Source: Ziziphus jujuba (lineage: Eukaryota > Streptophyta > Magnoliopsida > Rosales > Rhamnaceae). From it: 64,000 nucleotides of DNA. The position numbers and the translations under genes are program-made. Shown here piece after piece: positions 1 to 9,876 of this stretch (position 1 is its first letter; each line of letters opens with the position of its first letter). Location of the stretch: assembly GCF_031755915.1 (NCBI RefSeq), contig NC_083388.1, positions 22,160,001-22,224,000 of the forward strand. The letters are read 5' to 3'. Under the pieces are notes generated by a model that was not told where the DNA came from, did not search any database, and saw only the letters and a list, made by a program, of their open reading frames with translations.

Positions 1-19
1 ATTTGCCTTTTCAGGATCC

Positions 20-857
20 TAATAGCCTTGGTGTAATTTAGTTTTCTTATTTAATTAGAGTTATTTTATTATTTAGTTTCCTTATGTTTTTAGAAACTTT
101 CAGTAATTAGTTTACTTAATTAGTTTTCTTATTATTTTAGTTTCCTAATATTGTTAGATATTATTTTAGTTTCTTAATATTCTTAGGTGGTTTTATTATA
201 AAAAGAGGTCAAACTTCCTATTGAATCACATCCATACAAGGTAGCATGGATTGGTAGTACTTCAATTTCTATAATTCAACACTGTCTTGTTTCTTTTTCA
301 TGTGGAGTTTATAGTGATTACATTTGGTGTGATGTGATTCCAATAAAAGTAACACATATTTTTCTTGGTCGTCTTGATGTAGGAGAGGTGGGGAAGGAAA
401 AAAAAATTAAAAATTAAAATATAGGCTCTAGTATCACACTAGAACAATTTTAGAAATCACTATCAGTATCACACCCATATTTACTTTGCACCACACAAAA
501 ACTAGAGAAATAACTCTCAGAAAATAACTTGTATTAATAATCAACTTATTCAGAAGAGTTACAAAAGATCCATAATTATGATAAAACCATCTAACAACAC
601 TAGAAAACTAAAATAATACCTAACAACATTAAGAAACTAAAATAATAAGAAACCTAATTAAATAAGGAAAGTAATTAATAAAAGGTTCTAAAAAATAAGT
701 AAACTAAATAATAAAATAACTCTAATGAAATAAGGAAACTAAATTAAACTAAGGCTACTAGAATTTTGAGAATAATTCCTAAAATTGTTCTAGTGTGATA
801 CTAGAGCCTATCTTTCAATTTTTAGTTTTATTTCCTTCCCCACCTGTTCTACATGGA
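20..857. repeat. Inverted LTR-like retroelement fragments
   Basis: Two pairs of inverted arms are visible. About 25-200 matches the reverse complement of about 570-780 (AT-rich, rich in ttagtttcctta-like motifs). About 372-456 matches the reverse complement of 781-857. The second pair contains TGATACTAGAGCC, which resembles the initiator-Met tRNA primer-binding site TGGTATCAGAGCC found next to Copia-type LTRs. The order of arms differs between the halves, so this is not a simple foldback element. The likely reading is two LTR ends of one family in opposite orientation. No gag or pol coding is present. The family name is inference. Confidence 0.55.
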
Positions 858-927
858 AACCTCTTTCAAATCTGAAGGAAGTTTCAGCTCATTGTCTGCT
901 TCATCATGCAAGTCCTCATGTACCAAT

Positions 928-1392
928 TGATAATCCTAAAACAGAAAAACCCAATTCTCTGTCAGAAAACATTGCACAGAAAATGAAAAAAAAAAAAAAA
1001 ACATTGCCCAGGAAAAATACCAAAAGGAAATGAAATGGACCAAACATTGTTAAAATTCGAAGGCAACAGCTTTCCCTAATCGTTCAAATCCTTATTCTCT
1101 GCTTGCTCCTAAAATAGAAACCCTAATTATCCATCAGAAAATATTCCCTAGAAAATGGAAAATAAGAAAGAGAAAAATACCAAAAGCAAATGAAATGAAC
1201 CAAACCTTGTTAAAATCCAAAGGCAGCAGTTCTCCCTAATCATTCAAATCCTCATTCTCTGCCTACTCCTAAAACCAAAAAACCCTGATTCTCCGTTAGA
1301 AAACATTGCTTAGAAAATGGAATATAAGAAAAGAAAAAATACCAAGAGCAAGACTAGACCTTATCAAATCCTCATTCACTGCCCACTAGAAA
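928..1392. repeat. Degenerate tandem repeat, about 165-180 bp x 2.7
   Basis: Three successive copies begin near 928, 1108 and 1269. Each carries the same landmarks in order: a TCCTAAAA start, a CAGAAAA(C/T)ATT block, an AATACCAAAAG block, then CAAATCCTCATTCTCTGC. The third copy is cut short. The copies differ by point changes and small indels, and copy 1 has an A-tract expansion. There is no coding potential. Confidence 0.75.
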
Positions 1393-1714
1393 GAACCTTA
1401 AAAAAAAAAGAAAAAAAAAGATTAAGATAAAACCAAAAAATTAGTAAAGGAAACGAAGGAAACAATACAAAAAGCTCTATCAAATCAATCGGTCTCCACC
1501 TGCCGCATTCCCCCACATGTATCATCCCTTTCGGCTCCTAATCACCTTATTGGAGGCATGTAGCTCTGCAAAACATTTCTAATATGATTTTTGAGAATTC
1601 CACCACGGAAGGCACCAAAAAAAAAAAAAAAAAAGGGGCCGTCAAAGTACATTACTTTGAAGAATTTTGGAAACGGATGTCCATCTCCTACATTGGTTAA
1701 GAATGTTTGTAATT
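1393..1714. other. Gene-free spacer
   Basis: A-rich non-coding sequence with an A-tract near 1618-1634. No gene, RNA or repeat relationship was seen. Confidence 0.5.
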
Positions 1715-3575
1715 AGTCTGCCATGACATGATGACGAAGATGGAGACCATGCTACTTCCTGGTGAAGTTGACTAATTTTTCTTGGGCATTAATATGAAGT
1801 TGAGTTTGTAATGTGTTTACTTGAGTATGTTGTTTCATTGGAAAAAAATAATCTTTAAAGTTATGCCATGTTTGTAAAAAATATATGGTGCAGAACTTTG
1901 TAACTATGAAGAACTCTATCTAAATACTTTAGAGACATCCTCAAGCATATGCAATTTTAATGTAATTTAATAATTGTAAAAGCTTGTTAGTGGACAAATT
2001 GTATTGTATTATTTATAAGTTTGTTATTGGACAAATCCTTTAATATAAATTGTGTTTGTATTATTTAGAAGTTTACTGGACAATCTAAATGCATCCTTAG
2101 TTTTGTATATGTTGTGTTTATCTTAATCTTATTTATAACTAATTTTACAATTTTTTTTTTTCTTGAACTAGATCTTAGAATTTATTTTTATGTTTTTTTA
2201 TTCTTAAATATGAATTCATACAAAATTTTATAGAAACAGTTCTTATAGAAGCTGTTTGAACTACAAGATGCATACATCTATTATAGCTGTTTGAACTCAT
2301 CAAAGATACGTAAAAATAAGTTAATAAGGAAGGCTATGCATAATCGTGTCTTGCTAGTTATTCCACATGTATAACATCCATGGTTGATGTAGATGGCATC
2401 AAAAACTTTCTTCTTAAGTGCTTTTGGAAATAGAGGAAAATGTTCCAATAAAATCTTCAAAGTTCGCTAAATAAGCCGAACTTGTGCCAGTGTATTAAAT
2501 TTATTAAATATATAAAATAATGTTTTTTTTTAAATTTTTTAAAGATTTGTTGAATATATAAATTAATAATTGATTAAACTTGTAAAAAATAAATAATATA
2601 ATAAACATTTACCATAAAAATTTTATTTGATATTATTTATTAATTTTTCAAAAATATACATAAGTTTTTTTGCTTAAGATTTGAAATAAAAATTTATCAA
2701 GTGATATACATTTTTTATAAATATGACTCAACTAACTAGTCGATTGAACAACGATTTTCTTTGTATTTATTAGCAAGATTCCTTATTTTAGTAGACTTCT
2801 CTACATGGTAAAGTTCTTTGTATTGATTATTTTTTATTTATTCAATGATTGAATGGTGATCAATTCCATGATTGTAGATTTCTAATTGATCTTTTTATTT
2901 ATTAACATATGTTATATAGTTAATAAAATCATTTCACAAAAATACTATGAAATTTTTTTATCGATAATAAATATTTATTTATCGATAAATCAATAAATTA
3001 CTTATTTATCGATAAACTAATAACCTTTTAAAATGAATAATTTTTTTTTATAGTTATATGGATATTTATTTATAGAGGTTTTACTGTATTTTTTTTAGGT
3101 GATTTTAGTCTAATTCTTGACAAATGAAGGAAAATGCCATATATGGTGTAAAAAAAAAAATTTAGTACCCCAGAACATCAAGCAACTGAATACTCCTCCA
3201 ATTTGTTAAATGACATTTTGACAATTTAGCCTCATTAGGTGTCTAAATAAATTGCCATATAATTGTAATTTCATGTCATTAAACTAACCTTTGAAAATGA
3301 AAGAAGAAATGATTTTTCATCACTTTTGTCCTTAAATTCCAATTTAGGAGGTGAAAAAAACCATGTTTGATGCTCACTATTTCTCTTTGTTCCCTCTTGT
3401 ACAAAATGACCAATTTTACTCTAATAAAAGTTTAGAGTCCATTTCAAGATTTAAATTTATTAGTTTAATTTAGATTCCATTTAATTACCTATTTAAATTG
3501 AGTTTAAGTTGGGTCAAAATAAATCATAACAAACTGGTTTGCTAAAGATAATTCGAATGCAAAGTGCATTTCAAC
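1715..3575. repeat. Segmental duplicon A (partner of 7695-9120)
   Basis: Most of this block is collinear with 7695-9120. Shared landmarks are a decayed FBD exon (about 1760-1960), a piece of a RING-gene last exon in reverse (about 2340-2425), and a non-coding tail (about 3120-3560) containing CTGAATACTCCTCC and GCTAAAGATAATT. The offset shrinks from about 5.94 kb to 5.54 kb along the block, so indels have accumulated; an AT-rich insertion fills about 2470-3100 here. The FBD part has stop codons and is not a gene. Confidence 0.8.
1760..1965 (+). pseudogene. FBD-domain exon remnant 1
   Basis: Nearly the same sequence as the FBD exon at 7635-7874. It translates in pieces to VKLTNFS and EVEFVMC-like FBD text, but in-frame stops and a frameshift interrupt it. 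No F-box exon lies upstream. It is a relic of a tandemly copied F-box/FBD gene. Confidence 0.75.
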
Positions 3576-4653
3576 CAGAACCCATTTTACGTTGAAGTCT
3601 ATGTAAACCTCTTTCTACATATATATATATAGTTATTATCCAGTAAAATAATTTTATATAATCAATATATAATTCAAATTAATCAGGATAAATCAGTAAT
3701 TTTCATTTTAATTTGACTTTGTTGTACTATATTCTAACTTTATAAAATTAAAATATTCTAATTGGATAATTATATTATATATATACTTATGTTAATATAA
3801 TATGGAAAACTTATATTTTTTATGAGTGAAAATTTTGATTAAAAGATAAATTGGAAAAACACTGCCAATGTAAATGGAGTTAAAAAATACAAATAACCAT
3901 TTTGTCCTTACCAAGAACTATTTTGAAAATTCAAAAAAGTAATGCTGTCAATGTTAAAGGTTGCAATAACTATGAGGTTGCAATAATTATGGTTCAGAAG
4001 GCATATATACATATAAGACTAGTAAAATATTAATGTGTCTAACACCTATATATCATTATTTTGATCATTTTATATATGTTCAACAAAGAAAATATTAAGT
4101 TATTTACTTCAAACTTTATTTATAGATTGAGAAAAAAGAAAAAGAAAAAGCATTTAGAGTTTCCATCACATTCGAAGTCTCCACCCGATCCGTGATAGAT
4201 ACCCTACATCACATTCCAAGTCTCCAATCGATCAGTGGCAGAAACCCTAAAAGTTATATAGAAGAAATATAAATATTTTTAAACACCATTTTAATAATTT
4301 CATTATTTACAAATCTCTTCAGTTTAAAATTAAAAATAAATAATATAATATATTTGTATATACTGATAAAGTAACAAATTAATTTATTTTATTTTTTTTT
4401 CCTTTCTTTTGTTTTTTGTTTTGTTTTGTTTTTTTTTTTTTTTTCCCGATGAATCTAAAATCTATTCCTTAAGTGAAGATTTCATGTTCATGCTCCCATG
4501 TTAGAATAAAACGCAAATAATCATTAAAGAATCTGAAAGAGCATCAAAAGAAGAGAAAAGAGCAAAATAATTAACGTTCTATGAATTTTTTTATGCTAAA
4601 TAAATTAAATAATATGTAAAACAAATCAATTTAAAAAAAAAATAGTTGATTTG
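3576..4653. other. AT-rich spacer
   Basis: Very AT-rich, with a short (TA)n near 3620 and T-tracts near 4389-4445. No gene-like ORF, splice pattern or RNA gene was seen. Confidence 0.5.
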
Positions 4654-5262
4654 TTTAAGTATTTACGATATCTTACATAGCATTACTATTTTTAAGTATG
4701 TAGGAAAAAAATTCTTACAAAAAAAAAAATATAGATATAAAAGGAACTTTTGTAGCTAGGTGATCACAAATATTATTTTTCAATTTAATTGATTCCCCAA
4801 AAGGATTCAATATTAATTAGGGTTTTAGTATAAAAAGCTAATATAAACTTAAATGAAAAACTCTTTCATATGAGCTTCTCTAGAAAAACATAAAATTTTG
4901 GTTTTATTTTTTGAAAAACCTTTTTTTTTTTTTTTTGGGTCAGATAAATATTTATTAATTTGTAATCAAATATATATATATTTTTTAAAGAAAAAAAACT
5001 TATAACAAATTAAGTGAGCTTTTTGGTAAAAAAAAAGAAAAGAATACCAAACAGAGGCTAAAAGTGAAGCAAAGTCTTTTAGTATTTAAGATATCTTAAA
5101 TAGAATTACTATTTTTAATTATGTAGAAAAAAATCCTGGCATAAAAAATAGATATTAAAGGAGTTTTGTTAAATAATGAGAAATAGTATTTTTCAATTTA
5201 ATTTACTTCTCTAAAAGCATCCAATATATATTAGGTTTTTGGTATAAAAAATTTAATATATC
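4654..5262. repeat. Direct repeat of about 190 bp, spaced about 430 bp
   Basis: Segment 4654-4850 (starting AGTATTTACGATATCTTACA) recurs at 5080-5262 with about 80 percent identity by eye. It includes the landmark TATTTTTCAATTTAATT in both copies. It lies just upstream of the F-box/FBD locus and is non-coding. Confidence 0.7.
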
Positions 5263-5283
5263 ATTAATTGTATCTGATTAGTA

Positions 5284-5365
5284 TTTGGCATCTCAACAAA
5301 TGGCGAAACTCTTTTTTTTTTTTTTTTTTGCTTAAACAAATGGCGAAACTCTTTTGCATATAAAA
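5284..5365. repeat. Short direct repeat around a T-tract
   Basis: The string ACAAATGGCGAAACTCTTTT occurs twice, around 5297 and 5335, separated by a T18 run. This looks like a small local duplication in the 5' flank of the F-box locus. Confidence 0.65.
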
Positions 5366-5860
5366 GAGGAGCGGTCCTTCAAAAAAAGAGAAAAAAAGAA
5401 AAAAGGAGCGGTGTGTAAAAAACTTGCAAATATTTCTATACATACGTATCCGATCTCACAACCAACTGAATGAGTGTAGGAAAGGGTAAAAATACAAGTT
5501 GTCTCCCTCAACAGTGTTTATTTGTTTATTTATTTTTTCTCTAAAGAATTGTTTTACTCAAATTCGAGTCCCGAAGGTGGACAAGGTGATAACTAAGTCG
5601 ATTGTTAAGTCCTAGGTTTTTATCATTGCGAAAAAGAGACGAATTTTGTTCGTCCAGCCAAAGAAATACATGTTGCTGATGTCAAAGCCAAAAAAGAGGC
5701 TCAAGGTGATGAAGAAGGTAACTATATGTAGCCATTTTTTTTTTCCTTTTACATGCTTTGTGTTCCTCGTTTAACTTTGAATATATATAAACAAAAGTTG
5801 AATGTGGAAAACGTTAATTGATTAATTAGCGCGCAGGGAGAGGAAGAAAATAAAGAAGAC

Positions 5861-7874
5861 ATGATGAGTAAATTACCGGATGAAATCCTGGAATCAATAA
5901 TGTGTTTGATGACTACGGAAGAAGCAATAAGAATGAGTGCGGTTTCTCAACGATGGCATAAGATTTGGAAGACTACCTTTCCTATGCGCCTAGGTTGACC
6001 TTTTTTTATATTCAAAATAAATGGCGAAAAGCCGATGATTATCGTAGCGGGACGGTTTTAACTAGCAATATGATACAAGTGGTGAATAGAGTAGTGAAAT
6101 TGCACAAGGCACCAACTCTGGATGAGTTTACACTTGGTTTCCCTTTGATTTCAGACAATTCTGAACATATCAACGCATGGATAGAGTTTGCTACCATGAA
6201 ACAAGTCAAAAAGCTCAGTCTGCAATTCTATTCTCCGTATTGGTGGTTCTTGTGGGGACAGCTCTATCACGCTTCATTTATAGCTGATATTTTTCCAAAT
6301 CCAATGTATTCACTCAGGGATTTGCATATCCAGGGAATGCATGTCACTGAAAACGTTATCGAGCGTATTTTATCCAAATCTCCATTTCTTGAACTTTTTT
6401 CTCTACACACATATTCCAGAGAACTTCACAAGTTGAGAATTGTTTGTGGATCCAATCTCAAATACCTGCAAATATTCGAGTGGGAGAAACTGCAACACCT
6501 CGAAGTCTCTGCACAGAATCTCCATACAATGGAATTGGCATTAGCAACATTTGTTCCTTTACAAAGCCTTAACATATCTGCCCCAAATATTTCACACCTA
6601 ATTCTCGCCGTCAGTCCGTGTATTAATTTTGACTTTTATCTTAATGTATTCCACAAAATCAACAGGCTTGCTCTACTCATTGAGTCCCAGGTTACTTACT
6701 AATTACCTATTTCTATTTCTTGTTTTTGGAATATCAGTTTATGTTTATTTTTGGAATATCAGGAATATCAGTTTTTGTTTAATTTGGTAAATTAGGTGTT
6801 CGTGGAGGAGATTTCTGGTCAATATCTTCAATTCCTCAATTTAGCAAGGTTGAGCATTTGGAATTGCTAATGTTTTTGGGTTACAAAATACCAGTTCACC
6901 GTTTACCGACTCTCTTAAAGGCGGCTCCTTGCTTGAATACTTTCTCAGTCAAGGTGATCAGTGTTGAAATTACACACATTTGTTTGTTTATTTATTATTA
7001 TTATTATATATATATTTTTTTTATCTAATCTGAAATCCGAACTAAACATTACATATCCTATAGCTAGTTTTTGGATGATGACTCTAATAATTTGGAGATA
7101 ATTTATGCTCTGGTAAAACAAAAATTGTCTTTTGCTAGTTCAAAATCTTTTGTGCTTAACTTTTGTTTTGCAAATAATATAGATCTGTTGTCAAAGTTAA
7201 TATCTATTCTGTTTAATGGCAGTTCGGCAGTGGATATAACCGACATCCCGCTGTAGATAATGGATTAAAGGTATTAATTATTTATTTTTATTGATATGAT
7301 ATTTTTATATAAGATTTTTGGCTTCGATTGCCCTTGAACTTTCTGCAGATTTGCAATTTGCATGTATATAACTTATGCCTCTGAACTTGCAGCTTTTTTT
7401 GTTTAGCACCGGTAAACTCGAGGGTATTGCTGTAGAAAAATCTGCAAGGGAAGGGCATAGGTGCCAAACATGAAGTATAAAAAATAAATTATAAATTCGG
7501 CAACAGTGCCTTTAACCCTTTTATATATGAAATATTATTGTTTGTTTGTGACAGTTAAATTGGTTACAATTATGAGTTAGCAGTGTTGTTATTATTATTT
7601 TATTGAATAGAATATGTTTTAACTGTGGCTGTGGTTGAGTAAACATATTCTCAAAGCGAAAGAGGCTAATTGTGAGCATTCATGTCGATTCCTTAAAGTG
7701 GTGAAGTTGACTAATTTTTCTGGACGTGAATATGAAGTTGAGTTTGTAATGTGTTTACTCCTCTATGTTGTTTCATTGGAGAAAATAATCTTTGAACTCA
7801 TGCCTTCAAGTGTTTGGAAGAGAAGACGTGGCGCAGAACCCAAATACTCCAAATACATCCTCGTGCAGATGTAA
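5861..7874 (+). pseudogene. F-box/FBD-LRR gene, probably broken
   Basis: F-box proteins of the FBD class act as substrate receptors in SCF ubiquitin ligases. An ATG at 5861 opens a good F-box (LPDEILESIM, QRWHKIW). After 44 codons this frame meets TGA at 5993, while the LRR part continues without stops in the next frame (5968-6690, APRLTFFY to ALLIESQ, followed by a GT donor). A second block at about 6797-6955 reads SKVEHLELLMF and LLKAAPCLNTFSVK before a GT. Further exon-like text lies at 7062-7256 (LDDDSNNLE). The FBD block is at 7635-7874 (VKLTNFSGREYEVEFV, then a stop). Phase between the LRR exon and the next block also fails. An acidic stretch (5678-5715 joined to 5838) could be an upstream exon. 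Two frame breaks suggest a pseudogene, or an unannotated splice form. Confidence 0.7.
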
Positions 7875-9120
7875 TTATAATTTAATTTAATAATTGTCAA
7901 AAATGTGTTGTATTATTTAGAAGTTTGTTATTGGATATAATGTGTTTGTATCATTTATAACTAGATTTTACAACTTATTTTATCCTTTAGTCTCAAATAT
8001 GAAGCAGTTCGAACTGTCAAATATACATATGATCTAAGAAGGTAGACTCCGTTTAAGATCGCAAGAGCATTCCCAAATGATCTTTTAAGAATAAAAAGTA
8101 TTTTTAAATATAAAAAGTGTAATTTTAAAAATTTCTCCAACAATTCTCTTATCACACTTTTTATTTTTATTTTTTCAATAAACATTTATTGTTATGTTTA
8201 TTTCCTTCATTTTTTGTTTTTTGCTTTTAATAATAAATAGTTTTTAAAATATATTATTATAATATAACAGTTTTGGAATTTGATAAGCATTAAATAATAT
8301 AATATAATATTAAATATAAAAATTGTTTTTGGCTTTTTAAATTTAAAGAGTCAAACCACTTTATATTTTAAAAAATCAAATTACAGAGTGGATTGGAATT
8401 TCTTTTTAAACATTAGCTCTTTAAAATGAAAAACATGTAATGGATGAAGAATCCTTTGAAAATGCTCTAAGTCTCAAGTCTTGCTAGGTATTCCACGTGT
8501 ACAACATAGATGGGTTGATTGTAAATGGCGTCGTAGGCTTCAATGTCCGAACTCGAAGCAAGAAGCATTAAAAACTCTTCTCCCTTGTTTCAGGTGTTTT
8601 TAGACTGTCGATCATTTCTAGATAAGTGAAGGAACATGTTATTTGCTTCAGGCGTTTTTGGTCGTTGATCAATTTTGGATAAACGAAGGAAAATGTTATG
8701 CATGGTGATAAAAAACTTTAGTACTTCTGGAGTATCAAGCCACTGAATACTCCTCCTATTTGTACATTTTGACAATTTAGCCACGTTAGGGGTCTAAATA
8801 AATTGCCATATAAATGTAATCTTATGTTATTGGACTAACTTTGAAAATGAAAGTAGAAATAATTTTCCATCACTTTAGTCCTTGAATTTTATTTTAGAGA
8901 GTAGGAAGACCATGTTTGCTCCCCACTATTCCTCTTTGCCCCTTCTCGTATAAAATATCAATTTTAATCTAATAAAAGTTTAGTGTCCATTTTAAGGTTT
9001 AAATTTATTAATTTAATTTTGACTCAATTTAATCACCTATTTATCAAATTGTGATAAAAGAAATCAAAATTAATTTGTTTGCTAAAGATAATTTGAATGT
9101 AAAGTGCACTCCATGTGAAG
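7695..9120. repeat. Segmental duplicon B (partner of 1715-3575)
   Basis: Same order as duplicon A: FBD exon, reversed RING last-exon piece, then a non-coding tail (8680-9115) that matches 3120-3555 nearly base by base. Here the FBD exon is still open. The partner keeps only the degenerate part, so B is closer to the ancestral copy. Confidence 0.8.
8515..8682 (-). pseudogene. RING E3 last-exon remnant
   Basis: Read on the minus strand it gives SRNDRQSKNTPETREKSF and then LASSSDIEAYDAIYNQ. The intact RING gene at 9877 has SRNDQYSRSRTPEAKEEEF and LASGLNIEAYDAVYKQ. About 30 residues between the two blocks are deleted. A further partial repeat of the first block (KIDQRPKTPEA) lies at 8646-8682. 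No other exons of this copy remain. Confidence 0.8.
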
Positions 9121-9336
9121 TCCACCGCACTGTCCAGCTCACCATTGTTGACAATAGTTATTCCATTATCAGCCTAAAAATAGCTCAATAATTGTGGGCA
9201 AATTTTAGAAAGCTGGTGTTAAATGTTAGAATTGGTTGAAAAACCAGGATGTGTGTAGCCAACCTTGTAAGCTTATAAACAGGCTTTAGTTCTCCATATT
9301 TGCATCCCATCTCAATCTCATTCAAGTGTTTATAAG

Positions 9337-9510
9337 TTTGCGTCATTGGAGAAAATAATCTTTGAGCTTATGCCTTCAAGTGTTTTAAAAAAAGAAAATG
9401 GTGCAGAACCTTGGGATTACGAAGAACTCTGTCTTAGGTGTGCCCAGCTATTCAAAACCCAAATACTTCATATACATCCTACCGTATATGCAACTATAAC
9501 TTAATTTAAC
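9337..9510 (+). pseudogene. FBD-domain exon remnant 3
   Basis: Starts in the middle of the FBD exon (SLEKIIFELMPSSV-like text at about 9341-9385). It continues through a piece (CAEPWDYEELC-like) that also occurs in remnant 1 but is missing from the 7635-7874 copy. There is no upstream exon. It lies 370 bases from the stop codon of the RING gene, in the same convergent arrangement as the other copies. Confidence 0.7.
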
Positions 9511-9876
9511 TAACTTTGATTATTGACAAAATTTCTTCTTATCATTTACAACTTACATTGTTTCAAGGGAAAGTTGGAACTTTAGTATAAGTTGCTATAT
9601 CGTCAATTTTTTGATAGAGAAAACAATCATCCAAATTTGCCTATCTATTTAAAGCTCAACTAGTAATGTCTATATTCGCCAATTTCCTTCCCAAGCTCAT
9701 CTACAGCACACCAGAACATAAATTGATGAAACAGATTGATTTCTCGTGAGACTTCAAATGCATTTTATGTTTTTCACTCTCGCTTATGGAATCAAACACA
9801 ACACAGTAAAAAACTAAAACAAAGAATAAAATAAAAAGTAACTTCACTTACAATTTCGCAGAAGCAATTCAAACTT

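Noticed and set aside
7961..8185. Minus ORF of 74 codons near the FBD exon
   Set aside because: AT-rich, Lys/Ile/Leu-dominated chance frame in the 3' flank. The duplicon A counterpart is not open.
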